DNA of 64,000 nucleotides, from NCBI RefSeq assembly GCF_003710105.1, contig NZ_CP033325.1, positions 2,914,001 to 2,978,000 of the forward strand. Reading direction: 5' to 3'. The position numbers were made by a program, and so were the translations under genes. Shown piece by piece: positions 47,242-54,382 of the stretch. The stretch is from Georgenia faecalis (GTDB lineage Bacteria; Actinomycetota; Actinomycetes; Actinomycetales; Actinomycetaceae). The notes below the pieces were generated by a model. The model had not been told where the DNA came from. It made no database searches and was given only the letters and a program-made list of their open reading frames with translations. Position 1 is the first letter of the stretch; the number at the start of each line of letters is the position of its first letter.

Positions 47242-48320
47242 CACGCCGCCGCCTTCGCTCCGGAGGGGACCAGCTCTGCTCGCACCCGCCGGGACCGTAG
47301 GCGCTCGCGCAGGAAGGGCGAGGCCGCGACGGTGACGGCGATGAGGACGATCGCCTTGAACAGCGGCGTCGTCTCCGAGGGCAGGTGGAAGATGATGACG
47401 GCGCGCTCGAGGGTGCTGAGGATGAGCGCACCCACGACGACCCCGCCGAGGTAGAACCGGCCGCCGGAGAGCTTCGTGCCGCCGAGGACGACGACCATGA
47501 TCGCGTCGAGCTCCCGCATGAGACCGATGTTGTTGGCGTCGGCGGCCATGGTCGGCGAGCCGTAGACGATGCCGGCGAGTCCCGCGAGGGTGCCCGCGAT
47601 GATGTAGCAGAGCCACGTCGTGCTGCGCGCCCGGACGCCGGAGAGTCGGGAGGCCTCGCCGTTGATGCCGATGGCCTCGAGGAACATGCCGAGCGCCGTG
47701 CGCCGCACGACCAGGCTGAGCAGGAGGAACACGGCGATCGCGATGACCACCGGGGTGGGCACCCCGAGGACGTACCCCGCGCCGATCGCCTTGAACGGGG
47801 CACTGGTGACGGTGGTGATCTGGCCCTGGGTGATGAGCATCGCGATGCCGCGGCCGGCGATCATGAGGATGAGCGTCGCGATGAACGGTTGGATGCCGAG
47901 GACGGTGACGAGGAACCCGTTGAACGTCCCCACGAGCACGGCGACCGCGAGCCCGAGGAGCAGCGCCGTCAGCGCCGTGCCCAGGCTGCCGCCGTCGGCC
48001 GCGTTGTCGATGTACTCCAGGGAGACGGACAGCGAGATCGCCATGACGGCCCCGACCGACAGGTCGATGCCGCCGGTGGCGATGACGAGGCACATGCCCA
48101 GCGCCAGGAGCAACGGCGTCGCGCTGTTCCGGGCGATGTCGACGAGCTGACCGACGAGGTGCCCGTCCCGGACGGTGACGTCGAGGAAGCCCGGGCTCCG
48201 CAGGCCGCAGGCGAGGACGAGGAGGACCAGGGCCACCACGGGCCAGAACAGGCCGTGGTGGGAGACGTCGCGGAGGAAGGAGCCCCCCGCGCTTCGGCCG
48301 CGGCCGGTGGACGCTGTCAT
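47241..48320 (-). CDS. ytfT: ABC sugar permease, YtfT-like
   Basis: 359-residue permease with the same class signature (ALGMCLVIATGGIDLSVGAVM, LGIQPFIATLILMI). It forms a heterodimer with the YjfF-like subunit. The ATG at 48320 overlaps the ATPase stop by four bases. Confidence 0.88.
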   Translation of the reverse strand: MTASTGRGRSAGGSFLRDVSHHGLFWPVVALVLLVLACGLRSPGFLDVTVRDGHLVGQLVDIARNSATPLLLALGMCLVIATGGIDLSVGAVMAISLSVSLEYIDNAADGGSLGTALTALLLGLAVAVLVGTFNGFLVTVLGIQPFIATLILMIAGRGIAMLITQGQITTVTSAPFKAIGAGYVLGVPTPVVIAIAVFLLLSLVVRRTALGMFLEAIGINGEASRLSGVRARSTTWLCYIIAGTLAGLAGIVYGSPTMAADANNIGLMRELDAIMVVVLGGTKLSGGRFYLGGVVVGALILSTLERAVIIFHLPSETTPLFKAIVLIAVTVAASPFLRERLRSRRVRAELVPSGAKAAA

Positions 48321-49852
48321 GAGGCGTGCGCTCCGCTCTGGGCGATGAGCTCGAGGATCGTTCCCGAGTCGATGTCGTCGTCGTTGACCACCTCGGCGAG
48401 CTTCTCGCGGTCGCGCATGACGACGACGCGCTCGCTGAGCCGGAGGACCTCCTCGAGCTCGGAGGAGATGAACACCACCGACATGCCGTCCCGCGACAGG
48501 TCGGCGACGAGCTTCTGGATCTCCGCCTTGGCGCCGATGTCGATCCCGCGCGTGGGCTCGTCGAGGATGAGCAGGCGCGGGGAGGTGGCGAGCCAGCGGG
48601 CCAGCAGGACCTTCTGCTGGTTGCCGCCCGAGAGGTTCCTGATGAGGGCGTTGGGGTTGGGAGGGTTGATGTTGAGGGCGGCGATGTACTTCGCCACGAT
48701 CTCGTCGAGCTCCTTGCGCGGGATCGGCCGCCACGTCCCTCGGCCGGCCTGGAGCGCGAGGGCGATGTTCTCGCGGACCGTGAGGTCGCCGACGATGCCC
48801 TCCTTCTTGCGGTCCTCGGTGGAGAAGGCGATGTCGTGCTTGAGCGCCGTGCGCGGGGAGGTCATGCGCACGGGCGTGCCGTCGATCTCGACGGTCCCGT
48901 GGTCGGCCCGGTCCGCCCCGGCGAGCAGCCGTGCGGCCTCGGTGCGCCCGGAGCCGAGCAGACCGGCCAGACCCACGATCTCCCCCTCGTGGAGGTCGAG
49001 GTCGAAGGGCTCGAGCGAGCCGTCCTTGCCCAGGCCGAGCGCCCGCACGAGGGGCCGGTCGGCGGTGTCGCGCTGGGCGACGGCCCGCGCCTCGGCGCGG
49101 ATCTCCCGGAAGGCCTCCCCGGCGCGCCCGATCATCTTGGAGATGAGCTCGATGCGGGGCAGCTCCGCCGTGAGGTGCTCCCCCACCAGCGCACCGTTGC
49201 GCAGGATCGTCATGCGGTCGGAGATCTCGTAGACCTGCTCGAGGAAGTGGGAGACGAAGAGGACGGCGACCCCGGAGTCGCGCAGCTGGCGCACCACCCG
49301 GAACAGCTCGGCCACCTCGGCCTTGGCCAGGCTCGAGGTGGGCTCGTCGAGGATAAGGACCTTGGCGTCGACGACGATCGCCCGCGCGATGGCGCAGAGC
49401 TGCTGGACGGCGATGGTGTGCGACGTCAGCGGCGATCGCGGGTCGATGTCGAGGTTCATCTCCTGCAGGAAGCGCGCCGCCTCACGGTGGGTGGCGCGCC
49501 AGTTGATGAAGGGGCCCGTGCGGACCTCGTGGCCGAGCATGACGTTCTCGCCCACGGTGAGGTTCGCGCAGAGGTTGACCTCCTGGTACACGGTGCTGAT
49601 GCCGGCGGCCTGCGCCTCACCGGGGTGGGCGAACCGCTTCTCCTCGCCGTCGACGGTGATCCGGCCGGAGTCGATGCCGTAGACGCCGGTGAGGGCCTTG
49701 ATGAGCGTCGACTTCCCGGCGCCGTTCTCGCCCATGAGGGCGTGGACCTCGCCCGGGAAGAGCCGGAAGTCGACCCCGTCGAGGGCCTTCACTCCGGGGA
49801 AGGTGATGGTGATCCCGGTCATCTCGACGACCGGTGCGGGCGGGTGGGACAT
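48317..49852 (-). CDS. ytfR: ABC sugar importer ATPase with two nucleotide-binding domains, YtfR-like
   Basis: 511-residue double ATPase of the RbsA/XylG/YtfR class. Domain 1 has Walker A GENGAGKST, Walker B VLILDEPTSSL, but a degenerate signature (SHTIAVQQLCAIARA); domain 2 has a degenerate Walker A-like GLLGSGRTEAAR, a good signature LSGGNQQKVLLARWL and LLILDEPTRGID. This asymmetry is normal for the class. The start ATG 49852 is 125 bases downstream of the binding-protein gene, and this gap contains stem-loops. Confidence 0.93.
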   Translation of the reverse strand: MSHPPAPVVEMTGITITFPGVKALDGVDFRLFPGEVHALMGENGAGKSTLIKALTGVYGIDSGRITVDGEEKRFAHPGEAQAAGISTVYQEVNLCANLTVGENVMLGHEVRTGPFINWRATHREAARFLQEMNLDIDPRSPLTSHTIAVQQLCAIARAIVVDAKVLILDEPTSSLAKAEVAELFRVVRQLRDSGVAVLFVSHFLEQVYEISDRMTILRNGALVGEHLTAELPRIELISKMIGRAGEAFREIRAEARAVAQRDTADRPLVRALGLGKDGSLEPFDLDLHEGEIVGLAGLLGSGRTEAARLLAGADRADHGTVEIDGTPVRMTSPRTALKHDIAFSTEDRKKEGIVGDLTVRENIALALQAGRGTWRPIPRKELDEIVAKYIAALNINPPNPNALIRNLSGGNQQKVLLARWLATSPRLLILDEPTRGIDIGAKAEIQKLVADLSRDGMSVVFISSELEEVLRLSERVVVMRDREKLAEVVNDDDIDSGTILELIAQSGAHAS

Positions 49853-49911
49853 CGCTGGCCTTCCGTGCGTCCCTGCGGGGGCGTGCTGCGCTCCGGGCCC
49901 GGCCCGGGCGC

Positions 49912-49936
49912 TCGCGGCCGGGGGCGCCGGCCGCGA
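49912..49936 (-). other. Intra-operon stem-loop (distal) between binding-protein and ATPase genes
   Basis: Perfect 10-bp stem TCGCGGCCGG / CCGGCCGCGA with a 5-base loop. A smaller stem (CCGGGC/GCCCGG) lies beside it. Together with the 49941-49969 hairpin it could cause partial termination or protect the upstream mRNA. Confidence 0.55.
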
Positions 49937-49940
49937 CAGC

Positions 49941-49969
49941 GCCGGGGGGAGCGATCCGCTCCCCCCGGC
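49941..49969 (-). terminator. Intra-operon hairpin directly after the binding-protein gene (attenuator-like)
   Basis: Perfect 13-bp stem (GCCGGGGGGAGCG / CGCTCCCCCCGGC) with a 3-base loop, 9 bases past the stop of the binding-protein gene. It probably lowers read-through into ytfRT-yjfF, giving more binding protein than membrane complex. Confidence 0.65.
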
Positions 49970-49977
49970 GTCGTGCG

Positions 49978-50985
49978 TCAGTACGGGCGCTCGTCCACGA
50001 ACGCCTGGTCGATGTCCGCCTGCTCGAAGGCGGTCTCCTCGACGAACGTCTGCTCGGGGACCTCCTCGCCGGCGTGCACCTGCTGGATGAGCTCGGCGAG
50101 CTGGTCGCCGAAGACCGGGTTGCACTCGACGACGTAGTTGAACTTGCCGTCGAGGAGCGCCTGCATGCCGTCCTTGACCGCGTCGACGGTGACGATGGCG
50201 ATGTCCTCGCCCGGGACCATGCCCGCGGCCTCGATCGCCTCGATGGCGCCCAGGCCCATGTCGTCGTTGTGCGCGAAGACGAGGTCCGTGTCGGGGTAGG
50301 CCTGGAGCGCGGCCTCCATGGCGGTGCGGCCCTCGGCGCGGGTGAAGTTGCCGCTCGCCTCGCCGACGATCGCGTCATCGCCGACGACCTCGCGGAAGCC
50401 CTCCTGGCGGTCGACCTGCGCGCCCGAGCCCAGGGTGCCCTGGAGCTCGAAGATGTTGGCGTCGGGGAAGTTCTCCGCGACCCACTCGCCCGCGGTGACG
50501 CCCTCGGCGCGGAAGTCCGAGCCGATCCACGTGACGAACGGGTCCTCGACCGTCGTGTCGACGGTGCGGTCGACGAGCACGACGGGGATCCCGGCGTCCT
50601 TGATCTCCTGGAGGACCTGGTCCCAGCCGGTCTCGATGACCGGGGAGAACGCGATGATGTCCATGTCCTGCGAGACGAAGTCGCGCAGGGCGCGGATCTG
50701 GTTCTCCTGGCGCTGCTGCGCGTCGACGAAGGTGAGGTCGATGCCGTTCTCCTCCGTCAGGCTGGCCTGGATCGACTCCGTGTTGGCCGTCCGCCAGCCG
50801 CTCTCGGCGCCCAGCTGGGAGAAGCCGACGCGGACGAGCTCGTCGCCGCCGCCCTCTCCGCCGGCGGCCGCGGTACCGGTCTCCTCGCCTCCGCCTCCGC
50901 CGCCACCACAGCCGGCCAGGGCCAGCAGGGCCACCCCGCCCAGGGCGACGCTCGCCCGCATTCGGGTGCTCTTCCTTCCGAACAT
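49978..50985 (-). CDS. ytfQ: Sugar-binding lipoprotein of ABC importer, YtfQ-like
   Basis: 335-residue extracytoplasmic receptor of the periplasmic-binding-protein type 1 fold. Start ATG 50985 behind AAGGAGGAG. Lipobox LLALAGCGGG (lipid-modified Cys near residue 26), then a Gly/Glu linker. The ligand domain starts VRVGFSQLGAESGWRTA and includes RQENQIRALRDFVSQ and VFAHNDDMGLGAIEA, closely like E. coli YtfQ, which binds galactofuranose. Within this arabinose locus, arabinofuranose or an arabinofuranoside is a plausible ligand (inference). Its operon has the same promoter module as araBDA. Confidence 0.88.
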   Translation of the reverse strand: MFGRKSTRMRASVALGGVALLALAGCGGGGGGGEETGTAAAGGEGGGDELVRVGFSQLGAESGWRTANTESIQASLTEENGIDLTFVDAQQRQENQIRALRDFVSQDMDIIAFSPVIETGWDQVLQEIKDAGIPVVLVDRTVDTTVEDPFVTWIGSDFRAEGVTAGEWVAENFPDANIFELQGTLGSGAQVDRQEGFREVVGDDAIVGEASGNFTRAEGRTAMEAALQAYPDTDLVFAHNDDMGLGAIEAIEAAGMVPGEDIAIVTVDAVKDGMQALLDGKFNYVVECNPVFGDQLAELIQQVHAGEEVPEQTFVEETAFEQADIDQAFVDERPY

Positions 50986-51057
50986 GCTCTCCTCCTTGAG
51001 TGCCTCAGCAACGATGCTGGTCGCAGTCACCACGCGGTGTACCGACTGTCGAGGGCC

Positions 51058-51087
51058 AGTGTGCGCGCTAACATCTCATGGTGTCAA
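51058..51087 (-). promoter_or_regulatory. Promoter-operator module of the YtfQ-type operon
   Basis: TTGACA (51087-51082), 18-base spacer, CACACT (51063-51058), overlapped by operator TGTTAGCGCGCACA (51073-51060). Identical elements and spacing occur at araB (38443-38472). It lies 75 bases before the binding-protein start and about 150 bases from the divergent lacI start, so the adjacent LacI protein is the natural candidate to bind it. Confidence 0.7.
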
Positions 51088-51238
51088 CAGGCGCGGGTAA
51101 CAGGCTGGTAACCGTTCGGACACTGGGGCCCAACGTGCGGCGGTACGCTCGGCAGCCCGAGCACCACGCGGTCCGACGCGCCCCGCAGCAGGCAGGCCGC
51201 CGGTGCTCACCGGCCCTGAATGACGACGTAGGAGTGCT

Positions 51239-52273
51239 GTGAGCGGGATACGAGAAGACGTGGGGGCCAGGCGCGCGCCGGTCATGTCCGACGTGGCCGC
51301 CCGGGCCGGCGTCTCCCACCAGACGGTCTCCCGGGTGCTCAACCACCCCGAGCTCGTCCACCCCGAGACCCAGGAGCGGGTCCGCGCCGCCATCGCCGAG
51401 CTCGGGTACCGCCGGAACATGTCCGCGCGCGCCCTGGCGACGAGCCGCACGCGCATGATCGGCGTCGTCACCCCGGCCACCCGGAGCTTCGGCCCGACCT
51501 ACACGACGGTCGCCATCCAGGACGCGGCCCGGGAGGCCGGCTACGCAATCCTCACCGCCGGCACCGTGGACGCCGCGGCGAGCCCGCACGACGTCCTCGA
51601 CTTCTTCCTCGACCGCGGGGTCGAGGGCGTCGTCGTCGTCGCGCCGACCGAGGAGTTCGCCGAGGCCGCCCGTGGCCTCGCCGGCTCGCTGCCCATCATC
51701 GTCATCGCCACGGGCCTGCGCTCGCCGGCCCCGCTCCACGTCGTCGCCATCGACCACGAGCAGGGCGCCCGCGACGCCACCCGGCACCTCATCGACCTCG
51801 GGCACCGGCACATCGCCCACGTCGCCGGGCCCTCGAACTGGTTCGACGCGCGCGCCCGCCTGGCGGGGTGGCGCGCCGAGCTCGAGGCCGCGGGCCTCGA
51901 GGTCCCCGAGCCGATCGAGGGCGGGTGGGACGCCACGCAGGGGTACGCGGCGGCCCAGCGGCTGCTGAGCGGCCCCACGATGCCGACGGCCGTGTTCACC
52001 GCCAACGACCTCCTCGCGCTCGGCATGATGCGCGCGTTCCACGAGGCCGGGGTGCGGATGCCCGACGACGTCGCCATCGTCGGCTACGACGACATCTCCG
52101 GCAGCGACTTCTACGAGCCGCCGCTGACGACGGTGCGCCAGCCCTTCCAGGAGGTGGGCCACCAGGTCATGGAGGCCCTCCTCACCGCCCTCGACGGCGG
52201 TTCGCCGGAGCCGGGCCTGAGCCGGCCCGAGCTCATCGTCCGGGCGTCCTCCGGCGCCCCCGCGCAGGGCTGA
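51239..52273 (+). CDS. LacI-family transcriptional regulator 1
   Basis: 344-residue repressor. The DNA-binding part is PVMSDVAARAGVSHQTVSRVLNHPELVH with hinge NMSARALATSRTRMIGVV (segments given in parts), followed by a two-lobed sugar-binding domain (about 70-335; FTANDLLALGMMRAF, VAIVGYDDI). It is divergent from the YtfQ-type operon and followed by a galM-like gene. The GTG at 51239 has TAGGAG upstream. The recognition helix SHQTVSRV is compatible with TGTTAGCG-type operators. Effector unknown, probably an arabinose-related sugar. Confidence 0.9.
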   Translation: MSGIREDVGARRAPVMSDVAARAGVSHQTVSRVLNHPELVHPETQERVRAAIAELGYRRNMSARALATSRTRMIGVVTPATRSFGPTYTTVAIQDAAREAGYAILTAGTVDAAASPHDVLDFFLDRGVEGVVVVAPTEEFAEAARGLAGSLPIIVIATGLRSPAPLHVVAIDHEQGARDATRHLIDLGHRHIAHVAGPSNWFDARARLAGWRAELEAAGLEVPEPIEGGWDATQGYAAAQRLLSGPTMPTAVFTANDLLALGMMRAFHEAGVRMPDDVAIVGYDDISGSDFYEPPLTTVRQPFQEVGHQVMEALLTALDGGSPEPGLSRPELIVRASSGAPAQG

Positions 52274-52329
52274 GCCCCGCGCCCCGCAGGAACCGACCCG
52301 ACCCGGCCGGCACGAGACGAGGAGACCCC

Positions 52330-53235
52330 ATGAGCGCGACGAGGACCGGCCCCGGGGGCCGGACCATCCACCTCGCGGCCGGCGACTACACGGCGACCGT
52401 CGTCGGCGTGGGCGCCGGCCTCGCCCGCCTCGCGTGGCGGGGCAAGGACGTCGTCGTCCCCCACGAGGCCGACGCGCTGCCGCCGGCCTACCTCGGCAAG
52501 ACGCTCGTCCCGTGGCCCAACCGGGTGAGCGACGGCCGCTACGTCCGCGGCGGCGTCACGCACGAGCTGCCCGTCAACGAGCACGCGACGAACGCCGCGC
52601 TCCACGGCCTCGCCTGCTGGGTCGGCTGGGACCCCGTCGAGGAGGACGACGCCTCGGTCACCCTCGGGACGGACATCGTCCCGCAGTACGGGTACCCCTT
52701 CTGGCTGCGGTCGCACGTCCGCTACGCGCTCACGCCGTCGGGCCTGACGACGACCATCACGACGACCAACCTCGGCGAGGGCGTGGCGCCCTACGGGGCC
52801 TCCTCGCACCCGTACCTCACGTGTGACGGCGCGCCCGTGGACGGGTGCGTCCTCGTCGCGCCCGCCGGGCAGGTCCTCGAGGTCGACGAGCGGATGCGCC
52901 CGCGGGCGTGCGTGCCCGTCGACGGCACCGACCTCGACCTGCGTGCGCCGCGCCCGCTCGGCGCGCGGCAGGTCGACCACGCCTACACGGGCCTGCCCGC
53001 CGGCACCTGGGCCGTCACGCTCACCGACCCGGCGTCGGGGCTGACCGCGCGGATGCGGGCGGACGCCCCGTGGGTCCAGGTCTACACGGGCGAGAAGATC
53101 GACCGGCGCGGCGTGGCCGTGGAGCCCATGACGTGCCCGCCGGACGCGTTCAACTCGGGCACCGACCTCGTCGAGCTCGCCCCCGGCGCCACGCACACCC
53201 TCGCCTTCGCCATCGACGCGACGCTCGCGCCGTGA
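52330..53235 (+). CDS. galM: Aldose 1-epimerase (GalM-like mutarotase)
   Basis: 301-residue cupin-like beta-sandwich enzyme interconverting anomers of free sugars. Expected residues: Arg in PWPNRVSDGRY, His in LHGLACWVGWD, His in SSHPYLTCDG, Glu in VAVEPMTCPPDAFNSG (the last two catalytic). ATG 52330 lies behind GAGGAGA, 56 bases after lacI 1, so the two form an operon. It probably speeds conversion of released arabinose to the anomer used by AraA. Confidence 0.88.
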   Translation: MSATRTGPGGRTIHLAAGDYTATVVGVGAGLARLAWRGKDVVVPHEADALPPAYLGKTLVPWPNRVSDGRYVRGGVTHELPVNEHATNAALHGLACWVGWDPVEEDDASVTLGTDIVPQYGYPFWLRSHVRYALTPSGLTTTITTTNLGEGVAPYGASSHPYLTCDGAPVDGCVLVAPAGQVLEVDERMRPRACVPVDGTDLDLRAPRPLGARQVDHAYTGLPAGTWAVTLTDPASGLTARMRADAPWVQVYTGEKIDRRGVAVEPMTCPPDAFNSGTDLVELAPGATHTLAFAIDATLAP

Positions 53236-53240
53236 GCGGG

Positions 53241-53267
53241 GCGGTGCGGACTCGCCCGCCGCACCGC
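53241..53267. terminator. Bidirectional terminator galM / lacI 2
   Basis: Perfect 9-bp stem (GCGGTGCGG / CCGCACCGC), 9-base loop, in the 43-base gap between convergent genes. Confidence 0.6.
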
Positions 53268-53278
53268 GGCCGGGCCGC

Positions 53279-54316
53279 TCAGTCCGCCGGCGTGTAGAAA
53301 CCGCGGGTCGAGTCCCGCGCGACGAGGCGCGGGGAGACGCTCTCGATGCCGCGGGAGGGGTGCCCCTCGATCGCCGCGAACAGCCGCGCCGCCGCCCGCC
53401 GCCCCAGCTCCTCGAGGTTCATGTCGACGCTCGTCAGCCGGGGCCGCGAGTGCGCGACGATGACCTCCCAGTTGTCGTGGCCGGTCACCGCCACGTCCTC
53501 GGGGACCCGCCGCCCGTGCTCCCGCAGGGTGTCCAGCGCCCCGCGGGCGATCTGGTCGCTCCCGCAGATGACCGCGTCGACGTCCGGGAGCAGGCCGAGG
53601 ATCGTCTCGACCGCCGTCCGCCCCCACGCCTCGTCCCACGAGCCGAAGAGCGCGCGCCCGCCCGCCGGCTCGAGACCGGCCCGGGCCAGGGCGCGGGTCG
53701 CCCCCTCCACCCGGTCGCGTGCCGCCCCGTACGACTCGTCGCCCGCGACGACGGCGATCCGCCGGCGCCCCCGGGCGACGAGGTGCTCCGCGACGAGCGC
53801 GCCCGCCTCGACGCTGTCGCACACCTGGGACATGTCGTCCGGGTCCTCCGACGGCGCATACGCGTAGACGACCGGCACCGGCAGGCGCCCGAGCGACGGG
53901 CGCACGTCGGGGCGCGCGCCGACGATGATGAGCCCGTCGACGCGCCGCCCGAGGAGCGCCTGGACGTGGTACCGCTCGCGCAGCGTGTCCCCGCGGGCGT
54001 CGCACAGGAGGACGGAGACCTCGCCGTTGCCGGCCTCGTCCTCCGCCCCCATGAGCGTCGGGATGGAGAACCGTCCCTCGAGGTCGTGCGTGACCAGGCC
54101 GATGGTGCCCGAGCGCCCCTTCTGGAGCTGGCGCGCCAGGACGTTGGGCCGGAACGCGAGCTCCTCGGCGGCGTGGACGACCCGCTGGCGCGTCTCCTCC
54201 CGTACCTGCCGGCGCCCGTTGAGCGCCTTCGACGCCGTGGCGACGGACACCCCCGCCGCCCGTGCCACGTCCGCCAGCGTCGGCCGCCGCGGTGCCAGCT
54301 CGGCATCTGCCGTCAT
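53279..54316 (-). CDS. LacI-family transcriptional regulator 2
   Basis: 345-residue regulator; helix-turn-helix PTLADVARAAGVSVATASKALNG (first part PTLADVARAAGVSV), hinge FRPNVLARQLQKGRSGTIG, then the sugar-binding lobes (VDAVICGSDQIARGAL, VAVTGHDNWEV). It is the last gene downstream of the MalEFG-type genes and GH127 with a 66-base gap and GGGAGGAGG site. Proteins with this recognition helix often bind CGAAA-type palindromes, so the three CGAAA(G/T)CG sites are its likely targets. Confidence 0.9.
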   Translation of the reverse strand: MTADAELAPRRPTLADVARAAGVSVATASKALNGRRQVREETRQRVVHAAEELAFRPNVLARQLQKGRSGTIGLVTHDLEGRFSIPTLMGAEDEAGNGEVSVLLCDARGDTLRERYHVQALLGRRVDGLIIVGARPDVRPSLGRLPVPVVYAYAPSEDPDDMSQVCDSVEAGALVAEHLVARGRRRIAVVAGDESYGAARDRVEGATRALARAGLEPAGGRALFGSWDEAWGRTAVETILGLLPDVDAVICGSDQIARGALDTLREHGRRVPEDVAVTGHDNWEVIVAHSRPRLTSVDMNLEELGRRAAARLFAAIEGHPSRGIESVSPRLVARDSTRGFYTPAD

Positions 54317-54382
54317 CGGTCCTCCTCCCAGATCGCCCGCCCTGACGGGTGGTCAGGCTCTGCTCGCGGTGCCCGCCGACTC

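Noticed and set aside
51095-51113. Direct repeat GGTAAC...GGTAAC upstream of lacI 1
   Set aside because: Two six-base copies 11 bases apart without symmetry; too short to separate from chance.
53300-53335. tRNA T-arm-like sequence (GGGTCGAGTCCC)
   Set aside because: It lies inside the conserved C-terminal coding region of lacI 2 and no acceptor or anticodon stem can be placed around it.
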